Below the pieces are notes generated by a model. It was not told the DNA's origin, ran no database searches, and was given only the letters and a program-made list of their open reading frames with translations. A stretch of 64,000 nt of DNA from the NCBI RefSeq assembly GCF_000695685.1, contig NZ_JFFR01000002.1, positions 930,001-994,000 of the forward strand. Direction: 5' to 3'. This DNA comes from Vibrio fortis (GTDB lineage Bacteria > Pseudomonadota > Gammaproteobacteria > Enterobacterales > Vibrionaceae). The translations under genes and the position numbers were made by a program. Shown piece after piece: positions 1-7,497 of this stretch (positions are counted from its first letter, which is position 1; each line of letters starts with the position of its first letter).

Positions 1-188
1 AACCTATGACTGTTTGTGACCTATTTGAAATGATTCATGGTTTCAACCATGACCCAATAGACCGTTCTATCTATATGAGAATATACTCCTTAAAAAAGAA
101 AATAAGCGCCTCATTCCCAAACTTTGAACTTGTAATGAATAGAAGATCAAAAGGGTTCTATTTGTCATGTGATATGGGCTACCTTTAG
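1..188 (+). CDS. C-terminal fragment of a winged-helix (OmpR/ToxR-type) transcriptional regulator, cut by the window edge
   Basis: The frame is open back to base 1, so the start lies outside the window; the ATG at 6 is internal. The visible 60 residues look like the end of a trans_reg_C winged helix: a recognition-helix stretch (RSIYMRIYSLKKKI) followed by a beta-hairpin wing (NRRSKGFYL), comparable to the R-x-L-R-x-K and GxGY/F patterns of response regulators and ToxR-like proteins. The protein stops soon after the wing, so no C-terminal membrane segment follows. The N-terminal part, and so the signal it receives, cannot be seen. The domain call is moderately sure; the target is unknown. Confidence 0.5.
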   Translation, partial: PMTVCDLFEMIHGFNHDPIDRSIYMRIYSLKKKISASFPNFELVMNRRSKGFYLSCDMGYL

Positions 189-442
189 CTAACTATTTAG
201 TATCTCACTAGAATAAATTTTCAATTTCTTCTAATTAATACTTATAATCTGTACATTCCCTTTTTATATCTATTTTCAAGTTACTCGGAATATAAGTTCT
301 AGCCAAAAATCAAAATACCTTTACCCCCATACGGATTATCGTTTGCAATCGAAATTCAGCATGGGTATTTTGCCAAATTGCAAATTATCTTACAAAGGAA
401 CTAAGCCAGTTTCATTATTCAATGACTTATAGGCCAGAAAGC

Positions 443-472
443 AAAAAGCCGCTCATGAAGAGCGGCTTTTTT
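443..472 (-). terminator. Rho-independent terminator of 4.5S RNA
   Basis: A GCCGCTC/GAGCGGC stem with a short ATGAA loop is flanked by A and T runs, so it works in either direction. It lies directly beyond the 3' end of ffs on the minus strand. Confidence 0.8.
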
Positions 473-475
473 AAA

Positions 476-581
476 GGGTGGGAACCCAGCCACATCCCGG
501 CACACAAGTCACTCGCTGCGGCTGCTTCCTTCCGGACCTGACCGAGTTCACGAGCTATTGTTGCGGGAGGACCAGGCCCCC
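476..581 (-). ncRNA. ffs: 4.5S RNA, the bacterial signal recognition particle RNA
   Basis: Read on the minus strand, the 106-nt sequence begins GGGGGCCTGGT and ends in CCCACCC. In its middle it has the invariant SRP domain IV, GGTCAGGTCCGGAAGGAAGC, with the GGAA tetraloop and the asymmetric loop that binds Ffh. The ends pair to close a long hairpin, as in the small (Alu-less) gammaproteobacterial form. It works with Ffh to target nascent inner-membrane proteins to FtsY/SecYEG. The neighbours atl, ybaY and tesB match the E. coli ffs neighbourhood, which supports the call. Confidence 0.96.
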
Positions 582-623
582 ATAGATTCGTTTTCTAAGA
601 GGCTTGCCTCAAAGAGTGAGTGG

Positions 624-652
624 ATTATTAAGCATCCCCGCAGCCATTGCAA
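624..652 (-). promoter_or_regulatory. Probable sigma-70 promoter of ffs
   Basis: On the minus strand TTGCAA (647-652) and AATAAT (624-629) are 17 bp apart. Initiation near 617 would give a leader of about 36 nt before mature 4.5S RNA. This fits the RNase P-processed leader known in E. coli, but it is inferred here. Confidence 0.4.
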
Positions 653-781
653 GCCCTTCCACCCTATTTTTAAACAAATGTGGTCTAAGTGCTTATCCTT
701 TACTCAAACCATTGCTAAATCGCAGGTAAATTGGTCATTTACCTGCGAGGAAACAAATACTGACGTTGGAGCTATGAACGC

Positions 782-1525
782 TTAGATATCGATATCTTCG
801 TTATCTTCTGTACGAATAATGTAGTCCGTCATCCACGCAGTGCCTAGCAAGCATAACCACACAACAAATACTGGGCTCGGTACCTCAATGCTCGGTGTAA
901 TCACCAGAGCAGCGAAACCCGCAGTGGGCAGTGTCCAGCACAACAGCTTATTCCAGCGGAAGGTTTTGAGCTTAGTCATCGCCTCCATTGACGCCATAAT
1001 GCCCGTTACACACAAGGCTACTAGTGCCGCATAAGGTAAGTCGGCTATCCAGAGTGGCAATATTAGAAACAGTGACCACCAGCTATGTCGACTGGCCGGT
1101 TTCAGGTGATTCGCCGCCCACCAGATAACTATAATGGATAGGGTTTGAAGAACCGTAACCCAAGGCGTACCGTCAAGCTTACCTGCAGACTGAGTCACCA
1201 TAATGCCGACTTGTAGAGTCGTGACAATTAACCCTGATACCACAAGCACTGACAAGCTACTACGGCGTGAGAAAACAACCATCAGCAGAGGGAATAACAC
1301 CCACGCACTGACTGATAATGTTATAGGCTGCATTGGAAGTGTTAGGCCGTATACGGTCATTGAAGCAAGCAGAGCCAAGCCTGCGACTCCTCCTTGCGGC
1401 AAAATCCATAGCGCGGGGATAACCATAGCCAAAACGGGAATGTCGCCGTCACTTAAACTAATAGCTCGGGCACAAACAACCGCTAATAGGGTTGTCACTA
1501 AGAACTGAAACGTTGAAAATACCAT
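782..1525 (-). CDS. Polytopic membrane protein of unknown function
   Basis: A 247-residue, strongly hydrophobic protein with about seven or eight predicted membrane segments, including ones near residues 5-22, 30-55, 68-88, 92-110, 120-138, 150-170 and 200-235. It ends in a short acidic tail (RTEDNEDIDI). A strong ribosome binding site (AGGAGAG) precedes the ATG. I recognise no catalytic motif or transporter signature. It is divergent from atl, with only 51 bp between the start codons, so the two share a promoter region. Its place between ffs and atl is an insertion relative to the E. coli order. It is a real gene by length, ribosome binding site and composition; its function is not known. 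Confidence 0.8.
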   Translation of the reverse strand: MVFSTFQFLVTTLLAVVCARAISLSDGDIPVLAMVIPALWILPQGGVAGLALLASMTVYGLTLPMQPITLSVSAWVLFPLLMVVFSRRSSLSVLVVSGLIVTTLQVGIMVTQSAGKLDGTPWVTVLQTLSIIVIWWAANHLKPASRHSWWSLFLILPLWIADLPYAALVALCVTGIMASMEAMTKLKTFRWNKLLCWTLPTAGFAALVITPSIEVPSPVFVVWLCLLGTAWMTDYIIRTEDNEDIDI

Positions 1526-1576
1526 AGCTCTCTCCTTCTACCGATCCGTGGTATTAATGAACTAGGAATAGTTAGT

Positions 1577-1879
1577 ATGGACCAATTTTTACCCCAAATC
1601 TTTGCTGTAATTCACCAAATTCCCTATGGGAAAGTAACAACTTATGGAGACATAGCACGTTTTTCAGGCTTTCCAGGCTATGCGCGTCACGTAGGCAAAG
1701 CTTTGGGCAATTTACCAGAAGGAAGTCAGCTCCCTTGGTTTAGGGTCATTAATAGTAAAGGCGAGATTTCGTTAAAAGGCGAGGACTTCGAGCGACAAAA
1801 GCGTCATTTGGAAGCGGAAGGCGTTGAAGTGAGTGAGACAGGTAAAATTAAACTCAGAAAATACAAATGGCAGCCGTAA
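1577..1879 (+). CDS. atl: Alkyltransferase-like protein (Atl / YbaZ family)
   Basis: At 100 residues this is the size of a stand-alone MGMT C-terminal domain. It has the helix-turn-helix region IPYGKVTTYGDIA and a Tyr-Ala-Arg-His-Val-Gly arginine-finger segment. The active-site motif reads LPWFRVIN, with Trp in place of the Cys alkyl acceptor of true O6-alkylguanine transferases. Atl proteins bind O6-alkylguanine lesions, flip the base and hand the site to nucleotide excision repair rather than repairing it. E. coli Atl has PWHR, as far as I recall; here the His position is Phe, which is unusual. Gene order with ffs, ybaY and tesB supports ybaZ orthology. Confidence 0.9.
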   Translation: MDQFLPQIFAVIHQIPYGKVTTYGDIARFSGFPGYARHVGKALGNLPEGSQLPWFRVINSKGEISLKGEDFERQKRHLEAEGVEVSETGKIKLRKYKWQP

Positions 1880-1926
1880 CGCTGCCATTGTTCTTTATTC
1901 AGTTCGTTCTCTTAGAGAGCAACCAA

Positions 1927-2367
1927 TTAACGCACACCTACTAAACGCAAATCCAGTGACTCTGTGCTCTCTGCATCTGTGATCACAGGCGCAATCGTAT
2001 CTGTTGTGAAACGTAGCTTGCTATCAACATGGATACTCGCGCGCACATTGTAGCGATGGCTCGCCTTAATCTGGCTGGCGTCGTACTTCAGTTCAAAGGC
2101 AAATGGGACCTGCTTGCCATCGGTTGTGAATTCTTGAGTCGCCAATACCTTTGAAGGTGCATCAGCCAGTGAGATATCTTCTAGTGTTACCGTTACTAGT
2201 GCATTTTCAGGAAGTGCTATGCGCTCTCGGTAACTTACCGTACCGGTTACCATTTTCATGTTCTCTGCGACAACCTCTTGAGGTGCCTCACTTTGTTCAG
2301 TAGTTTGGCAGCCTGCTAGGAAGCCAAAAGAGATTAAAGACGTTGCGATTAATAAAGCCTTTTTCAT
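1927..2367 (-). CDS. ybaY: YbaY-family outer-membrane lipoprotein
   Basis: A 146-residue protein with a signal peptide and lipobox LAGC, so lipid would attach to Cys20. The mature part has the YbaY pattern: 'VTGTVSYRERIALPENALVTV' near residues 40-60, a conserved beta-sandwich that includes 'ALPENA' and 'VTLEDIS', then a second strand set (VPFAFELKYD). The family is also related to pilotin-like lipoproteins. It is divergent from tesB, with a 167-bp shared intergenic region, as in E. coli. No biochemical role is established; the family assignment is firm from the motif and from synteny. Confidence 0.88.
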   Translation of the reverse strand: MKKALLIATSLISFGFLAGCQTTEQSEAPQEVVAENMKMVTGTVSYRERIALPENALVTVTLEDISLADAPSKVLATQEFTTDGKQVPFAFELKYDASQIKASHRYNVRASIHVDSKLRFTTDTIAPVITDAESTESLDLRLVGVR

Positions 2368-2534
2368 AAGATATTTCTCTCAATGTGTTTGCCGGATATA
2401 GCAAAACTGAATGCTAATTATAAGAGAGCTTTCATATTCTGTCTTGAAACCCTATGATTTATTGACAGATATTTGACTGAGTGGCCCGGTTAACCCTTTA
2501 ACCTGCTCTCATTTTATTAAGAGGTACTCTGGCA

Positions 2535-3395
2535 ATGAGTCAACCATTAAAAGAATTACTAAGTTTACTTCAGCTAGAAAAACTGGAAGAAGGTCTGTTT
2601 CGAGGACAGAGTGAAAACCTTGGACTGCCACAAGTATACGGCGGACAGGTACTTGGCCAAGCGTTGTCTGCTGCCCGCTACACGGTTGAGGAAGATCGCA
2701 GTGTCCATTCGTTTCACAGTTACTTTCTGTATCCGGGCGACCCAGAGAAGCCGATTATTTATGATGTAGAGAACTTGCGAGACGGACGCAGCTTCAGCAC
2801 TCGCCGTGTTAAAGCGATTCAAAATGGCCGCCCTATCTTCTACCTCACCGCTTCATACCATGGTGATGCTGAAGGCTTTGAACACCAAAACACCATGCCT
2901 GAGATTCCGGGGCCGGAAAACTTTGCATCGGAAACAGAGCTTGCTAGCCATATCGCCGAGTTCCTGCCTGAGAAGCTAAGAAAGACTTTCTGTGGCGAGA
3001 AGCCAATTGAGATGCGCCCAGTTACGGTTGTGAACCCGCTAAAACCGAAGAAGACTGAACCAAAGCAATACTTATGGGTTCGTGCAAATGGTGAAATGCC
3101 AGACAACCATCTGATTCACCAATACCTGCTAGCTTACGCTTCTGACTGGGGTTTTCTGGTGACGGCTTTGCATCCTCACGAAGTTTCTCTGATGACACCG
3201 AACTTCCAAGTGGCCACCATTGACCATTCAATCTGGTTCCACCGCCCATTCAAGATGGATGAGTGGCTGCTATACGCAATAGAGAGTCCTACAGCGAGTA
3301 ACACTCGTGGCTTGGTTCGAGGTGAGATCTACAACCAGCAAGGTCAACTGGTTGCTACTGCAGTACAAGAAGGCGTAATGCGCTTTACTAAGTAG
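2535..3395 (+). CDS. tesB: Acyl-CoA thioesterase II
   Basis: At 286 residues this is the same length as E. coli TesB. It is a double-hotdog enzyme that hydrolyses medium- and long-chain acyl-CoA to free fatty acid and CoA in the cytoplasm. The N-terminal hotdog carries '[13 protein letters not shown]' and '[10 protein letters not shown]'. The C-terminal hotdog carries '[13 protein letters not shown]' with the catalytic Asp, the downstream Thr in '[13 protein letters not shown]', and the Gln in '[11 protein letters not shown]', matching the Asp/Thr/Gln active-site set of the family. The ATG follows a GAGG-type ribosome binding site. Confidence 0.96.
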   Translation: MSQPLKELLSLLQLEKLEEGLFRGQSENLGLPQVYGGQVLGQALSAARYTVEEDRSVHSFHSYFLYPGDPEKPIIYDVENLRDGRSFSTRRVKAIQNGRPIFYLTASYHGDAEGFEHQNTMPEIPGPENFASETELASHIAEFLPEKLRKTFCGEKPIEMRPVTVVNPLKPKKTEPKQYLWVRANGEMPDNHLIHQYLLAYASDWGFLVTALHPHEVSLMTPNFQVATIDHSIWFHRPFKMDEWLLYAIESPTASNTRGLVRGEIYNQQGQLVATAVQEGVMRFTK

Positions 3396-3435
3396 TTCTC
3401 GTTGAGCCTTAGCCAATATTGTTAAATCAAAACAC

Positions 3436-3465
3436 AAAGGGCTTGAGTACTAATCAAGCCCTTTT
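3436..3465. terminator. Bidirectional terminator between tesB and the repeat protein
   Basis: AAAGGGCTTGA and TCAAGCCCTTT pair around a 7-nt loop. It serves the convergent genes on both sides. Confidence 0.85.
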
Positions 3466-3489
3466 GCATGTTCTTAATGGTTCAAGTAC

Positions 3490-4188
3490 CTATTCTGCAA
3501 CTGGTACTTCTTCTTCGCCCTGGACGCGAGTCTTAATCCCATTACCAGCATCGCGAATCAAGTTGATTGGTGACAACACCACCCCTTTCACTGTCCCTTC
3601 AACAGCCCCTTGAGTCGCGGTTTGAGCTAACACTTTACTCTTGTCCACCAGCTCTGTTGCCTGATTCAAAATCCCTGGAACCTCTTCTCTTAACTGAGCA
3701 GATTCTTGCACAACGACAGGGATCACCTGTTCTCGATAAGCTTGGCTTTCTGCCAGCACAGGCGGCACCACATCCACACGGTAACGTGTGACTTCGTTGA
3801 GAGTCGGAGGTATCACATCCGTTCTCAATACTTTAATTTCTTTCAATACGGTAGGCACCGTCTCTGTTCTTACATTTTTCACTTCAAGCAGAATAGATGG
3901 GATCTTACTGTCCACTGAAGCGACGGTTTGATTAACCTCATCAACGGTTTGACGCACCGCCTCCACTGTCAGCAATACCTCTGGTGCCAGCTCATCAATA
4001 TGCTCAGCTAACGCAAGAAACCCTTCCACTTTGAGCTCCTTGGTAACAACAGATAGGTCATCAATCACCTGCGGGTAAGTGTCCACCACCTCACCTACCT
4101 TATTGGTAAAAGCGAAGATGCTATATCCCAAATAAAAAATCGCCGTCGCCAATAGCAACTGAATGGCCATAGAGATTTTTGCTTGCAT
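3490..4188 (-). CDS. Membrane-anchored protein with 15-residue tandem repeats, function unknown
   Basis: A 232-residue protein with one N-terminal membrane segment (about residues 6-26) and a long amphipathic helical body. Residues 96-172 form a regular array: Arg at 107, 122, 137, 152 and 167, each exactly 15 apart, each followed five or six residues later by Pro (112, 127/128, 142/143, 157, 171) and then a V/I-L-x-E group. The unit is about Y/L-R-x-D/E-V-I-P-P-V-L-x-E. Such a period suggests proline-kinked helices as in apolipoprotein-like proteins, but I cannot assign a family. It is a single gene between terminators. The topology is probably inner-membrane anchored with the repeat rod outside; this is inferred. 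Confidence 0.75.
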   Translation of the reverse strand: MQAKISMAIQLLLATAIFYLGYSIFAFTNKVGEVVDTYPQVIDDLSVVTKELKVEGFLALAEHIDELAPEVLLTVEAVRQTVDEVNQTVASVDSKIPSILLEVKNVRTETVPTVLKEIKVLRTDVIPPTLNEVTRYRVDVVPPVLAESQAYREQVIPVVVQESAQLREEVPGILNQATELVDKSKVLAQTATQGAVEGTVKGVVLSPINLIRDAGNGIKTRVQGEEEVPVAE

Positions 4189-4269
4189 AAACGTCCTTAT
4201 TTTCCTGATTAGTACCTTGAGTTAGCTCATTGATGCCTTGCGCTAACCAAACGACACCCTATCCATTAA

Positions 4270-4725
4270 TTATAGCGGCAGTGCGGTTGTGTATTTCAAA
4301 GGTTCCATTGCAAATGTAGAGGTCACATTAGAGAGGCCATCCACACTGTTCACTAGGCGCTTATAAAACTCATCAAAACACTTCATGTCTCTGACCTGAA
4401 CTTTGAGCATGTAGTCATATTCACCAGCCATTCGGTAGAACTCCATCACTTCTGGGAATTCGGAGACCGTACCGACGAAGCGCCCGTACCATTCATGTGA
4501 GTGGTCACTGGTTTTGACCAAAACAAATGCCGTAAAGGATAAATCCAGCTTCTCAGGATTGAGCAGCGCAACACGTTTTTCTATCACCCCCTCCTCTTCT
4601 AAACGCTTAAGGCGCTTCCAACAAGGGGTTGTGGTGAGATTAACGGCTTCCGCAATATCGTTAAGTGACAGTGTGCTGTCTTGCTGTAGCAGACGCAGTA
4701 TTTTTTTGTCCGTGGCGTCGATCAT
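4270..4725 (-). CDS. Lrp/AsnC-family transcriptional regulator (DecR/YbaO-like)
   Basis: A 151-residue protein of standard Lrp-family architecture. The N-terminal helix-turn-helix covers about residues 4-55 ([38 protein letters not shown] in outline) and the RAM/AsnC ligand-binding domain covers about 65-145 (ending '[22 protein letters not shown]'). It is divergent from the PLP enzyme at 4875 with 149 bp between, so it very likely controls that gene. In E. coli the relative DecR/YbaO senses cysteine and activates a cysteine desulfidase. The analogy is an inference from family and neighbourhood. Confidence 0.88.
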   Translation of the reverse strand: MIDATDKKILRLLQQDSTLSLNDIAEAVNLTTTPCWKRLKRLEEEGVIEKRVALLNPEKLDLSFTAFVLVKTSDHSHEWYGRFVGTVSEFPEVMEFYRMAGEYDYMLKVQVRDMKCFDEFYKRLVNSVDGLSNVTSTFAMEPLKYTTALPL

Positions 4726-4874
4726 GTTTTTAATAAAAGCCTATAAAAGAGAAATTTTTTCTACTTAGTCATCAATATGCAGTAAATATAGCAAAGTTTT
4801 TCTCTGCGGTTCCCGCTAATTTAGTGACATAGCAAAGATAAAAATAACAACGTCAAATTTCTGGAGATACCCCT

Positions 4875-5939
4875 ATGTGTACTGACCATAAATGGATCAA
4901 CAACGCCATCCGCAAAATCGAAGCAGACTTTCAACGTTCTGCTGATACTCACCTTATCAAGCTTGATTTACCGAGTGTCGAAGGCATCGATATCTACCTA
5001 AAAGATGAAAGTACACACCCTACGGGATCTCTAAAACACCGTTTAGCGCGTTCACTTTTCCTATACGCGATTTGTAATGGCTGGGTTGGTCCAGAGACGA
5101 CTATCATTGAGTCATCATCTGGTAGTACTGCAGTATCAGAGGCATATTTTGCGCGTTTGCTTGGTCTACCTTTCATTGCAGTTATGCCAAAGTGCACTGC
5201 CAAGAAAAAGATTGAACAGATTGAATTCTACGGTGGCCAAGCTCACCTAGTTGATCGCTCAGACCAAATTTATGCTGAGTCTCGTCGCCTTGCTGAAGAG
5301 CTGAATGGCCACTACATGGATCAATTCACTTATGCAGAGCGTGCAACCGACTGGCGCGGCAACAACAACATCGCAAACTCGATTTTCAACCAGATGCAAA
5401 TGGAAGATCACCCTATCCCTGCATGGGTCGTGATGAGCCCTGGCACGGGTGGCACTTCAGCAACCATTGGTCGCTTCATCCGCTACCAACAACATGAAAC
5501 ACAACTGTGTGTGGTAGACCCTGAGAACTCGGTATTCCACGACTTCTTTAAGACAGGCAACGTAGATCTCACAGGCGACAAAGGCAGTAAGATTGAAGGC
5601 ATTGGCCGCCCTCGCGTTGAGCCAAGCTTCATTACGGGTGTGATTGATGAGATGCGCACTATTCCAGATGCAGCAAGCATTGCGACATCGCACTGGTTAT
5701 CTGAACTGCTTGGCCGTAAAGTTGGCGCTTCAACAGGTACAAATATGTATGGCGTATTACAGCTGGCAAGCGAGATGAAAGCACGCGGCGAGAAAGGTTC
5801 TATCGTGACTCTGTTGTGTGATAGCGGTGAACGTTACCTAGACACATACTTTGATGACGAGTGGGTTCGTGAAAACATCGGTGATATTGAACCGTTCGCG
5901 GAAAAACTCAAAGTGTTTAACCAAACTGGCGAGCTGTAA
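4875..5939 (+). CDS. PLP-dependent cysteine synthase-family enzyme, probable cysteine-degrading lyase
   Basis: A 354-residue fold-type II PLP enzyme. It has the lysine motif '[11 protein letters not shown]' (Schiff-base Lys), the substrate loop '[11 protein letters not shown]', and the glycine-rich phosphate cup '[13 protein letters not shown]'. A C-terminal '[14 protein letters not shown]' segment is typical of CysK/CBS relatives. It is longer than CysK (about 320) and starts MCTDHKWI with a ribosome binding site (CTGGAG) upstream. Paired with a divergent Lrp-type regulator, it most likely breaks cysteine down to sulfide, pyruvate and ammonia for detoxification. Biosynthetic use cannot be excluded from sequence alone. 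Confidence 0.85.
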   Translation: MCTDHKWINNAIRKIEADFQRSADTHLIKLDLPSVEGIDIYLKDESTHPTGSLKHRLARSLFLYAICNGWVGPETTIIESSSGSTAVSEAYFARLLGLPFIAVMPKCTAKKKIEQIEFYGGQAHLVDRSDQIYAESRRLAEELNGHYMDQFTYAERATDWRGNNNIANSIFNQMQMEDHPIPAWVVMSPGTGGTSATIGRFIRYQQHETQLCVVDPENSVFHDFFKTGNVDLTGDKGSKIEGIGRPRVEPSFITGVIDEMRTIPDAASIATSHWLSELLGRKVGASTGTNMYGVLQLASEMKARGEKGSIVTLLCDSGERYLDTYFDDEWVRENIGDIEPFAEKLKVFNQTGEL

Positions 5940-5977
5940 ACACTCGTTTGTTTAAACAATACCGAAAGGCTTAAAAC

Positions 5978-6012
5978 AAAAAGCGGCATGAAAAGGTTCA
6001 TGCCGCTTTTTT
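5978..6012. terminator. Strong bidirectional terminator
   Basis: AAAAAGCGGCATGAA pairs with TTCATGCCGCTTTTT around AAGG. It serves both the PLP enzyme and the convergent DUF1244 gene. Confidence 0.9.
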
Positions 6013-6030
6013 TAATATGGGTCGAGTTGT

Positions 6031-6351
6031 TTACTCAGGCTTTTGCTTCGCTTCGAACGCGGCTAACTGCTCTGGTGTCGCTTTCGGTTGGTGGTTCTGT
6101 TTCCACTCGTCATAAGTCATTCCGTATACGCGCTCACGAGCATCATCGATATCGATGTCTAGACCTTGTTGCTCTGCCTCGGCTTTGTACCACTTACTGA
6201 AACAGTTACGGCAGAAACCCGCAAGAATCATTAGATCAATGTTCTGAACATCTTTGTTGTTATCTAGATGTGCCAACAAACGACGAAAAGTCGCCGCATC
6301 CAGCTTGTCTTGTTCTTCTTGAGACAGATTTTTATATTTGAATTCAGCCAC
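6031..6351 (-). CDS. DUF1244 domain protein
   Basis: A 106-residue protein with the DUF1244 signature: 'FRRLLAHLDNNKDVQNIDLMILAGFCRNCFSKWY' in outline, then 'GMTYDEWKQ'. The two cysteines in GFCRNC suggest a metal or redox site. It is small, soluble and acidic. No function is established for the family. It stands alone between terminators. Confidence 0.88.
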   Translation of the reverse strand: MAEFKYKNLSQEEQDKLDAATFRRLLAHLDNNKDVQNIDLMILAGFCRNCFSKWYKAEAEQQGLDIDIDDARERVYGMTYDEWKQNHQPKATPEQLAAFEAKQKPE

Positions 6352-6754
6352 TTTACATTCCTTATTCTGTTCTATTTGTATTGAGCTCTGTTGTTATACA
6401 AAAAAAGTGTCATGCGCGCCAGACACAAGTGCTGCTTTTTCGTTGTGTATTAGCAAGTAAACGTCATCCCTTAAACATGCTTAGTATCCTAACCATTATG
6501 GCTGGTTTACCTTGCAGAGTAATCTTAAGAAATGCGTGGTATTTGGTGTCAAAACAGAAGTCAACAAATCACAAACTGCCGCTTGATTTGCTGATGAAAA
6601 ATGCTGAATCTAGAACTAATGATACGGTTCTACCTCGAAACCAAGACGACACAATAACATTAACAGTTCAACGCTAAGGCTCTGAGTTAAAGCTGTTCGA
6701 GCCGATAAAACGTTGAGCACCATTAACAATGACCATCAAACGTTAGGGACTACC
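6352..6754. other. 403-bp intergenic stretch between the DUF1244 gene and elbB
   Basis: It must hold the divergent promoters for both neighbours. The 98-codon open frame inside it has no ribosome binding site and no recognisable protein pattern, so I do not call it a gene. I see no hairpin, RNA gene or repeat here. Confidence 0.5.
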
Positions 6755-7405
6755 ATGAAAAAGATTGCTGTGATTTTAAGTGGCTGCGGTGTATTTGACG
6801 GAGCCGAGATCCACGAAGCGGTATTAACGCTGCACGCTATTGAAAAAGAAGGGGCGACATGGCACTGCTTTGCTCCTAATATCGACCAGTTACATGTGGT
6901 CAATCACCTTACCGGCGAGGTAACGGAAGAGTCACGCAACGTACTGGTCGAGTCTGCGCGAATTGCTCGCGGCAATGTTCAAGATGTAAAACAACTCGTT
7001 GCTCAAGACTTTGATGCTTTGATTGTGCCGGGCGGTTTTGGCGCAGCGAAGAACTTAACCACCTTTGCCGTTGCTCAAGCAGATTGTCAAATCAATGAAG
7101 ATGTTAAAAACGCATGTCTTTCTTTTGCACAAGCGAACAAACCTGCTGGCTACATGTGTATTGCGCCAGTGATCATTCCAATGGTTTACGCTTCTCAAGC
7201 AAAAGGCACAATCGGTAACGATGAAGGCACCGCTAGCGCGTTCCAGCAGTTAGGTGGTGAGCACCAAGAGTGCCCTGTGAATGATATTATTATCGATGAG
7301 CAGCACAATATTGTCTCTACACCTGCTTATATGTTGGCTGGCTCTATTTCAGAAGCCAACTCTGGTATCGAGCGTCTGGTAAAAGAAATTATCGCGAGAG
7401 CGTAA
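6755..7405 (+). CDS. elbB: Isoprenoid biosynthesis glyoxalase ElbB
   Basis: A 216-residue member of the DJ-1/PfpI class I amidotransferase-like superfamily. It begins 'MKKIAVILSGCGVFDGAEIHE', the ElbB signature, and has the nucleophile elbow region 'GYMCIAPVIIP' with its Cys, plus 'IVPGGFGAAKNL'. E. coli ElbB (217 residues) has glyoxalase activity and was linked to isoprenoid synthesis. The longer frame from a TTG at 6713 is rejected, because the ATG at 6755 fits the family start and follows GTTAGGGAC. It is monocistronic with a terminator after it. Confidence 0.93.
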   Translation: MKKIAVILSGCGVFDGAEIHEAVLTLHAIEKEGATWHCFAPNIDQLHVVNHLTGEVTEESRNVLVESARIARGNVQDVKQLVAQDFDALIVPGGFGAAKNLTTFAVAQADCQINEDVKNACLSFAQANKPAGYMCIAPVIIPMVYASQAKGTIGNDEGTASAFQQLGGEHQECPVNDIIIDEQHNIVSTPAYMLAGSISEANSGIERLVKEIIARA

Positions 7406-7439
7406 CGACCAGCTGCTCATCTCCTATATTCCAAGCATT

Positions 7440-7476
7440 AAAAAAGCTCGACTTCAATTCAGAAGCCGAGCTTTTT
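7440..7476. terminator. Terminator between elbB and the RND pump gene
   Basis: AAAAAGCTCG...CTTC pairs with GAAG.CGAGCTTTTT, with one mismatch. It serves the convergent elbB and RND operon. Confidence 0.85.
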
Positions 7477-7497
7477 AATGTTCAGTCCAAAGACAAT

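Noticed and set aside
558..785. 75-codon plus-strand frame over the 5' end of ffs
   Set aside because: It starts inside 4.5S RNA on the other strand and resembles no protein.
6381..6677. 98-codon plus-strand frame between the DUF1244 gene and elbB
   Set aside because: No ribosome binding site, no protein-like composition or motif; it fills a divergent promoter region.
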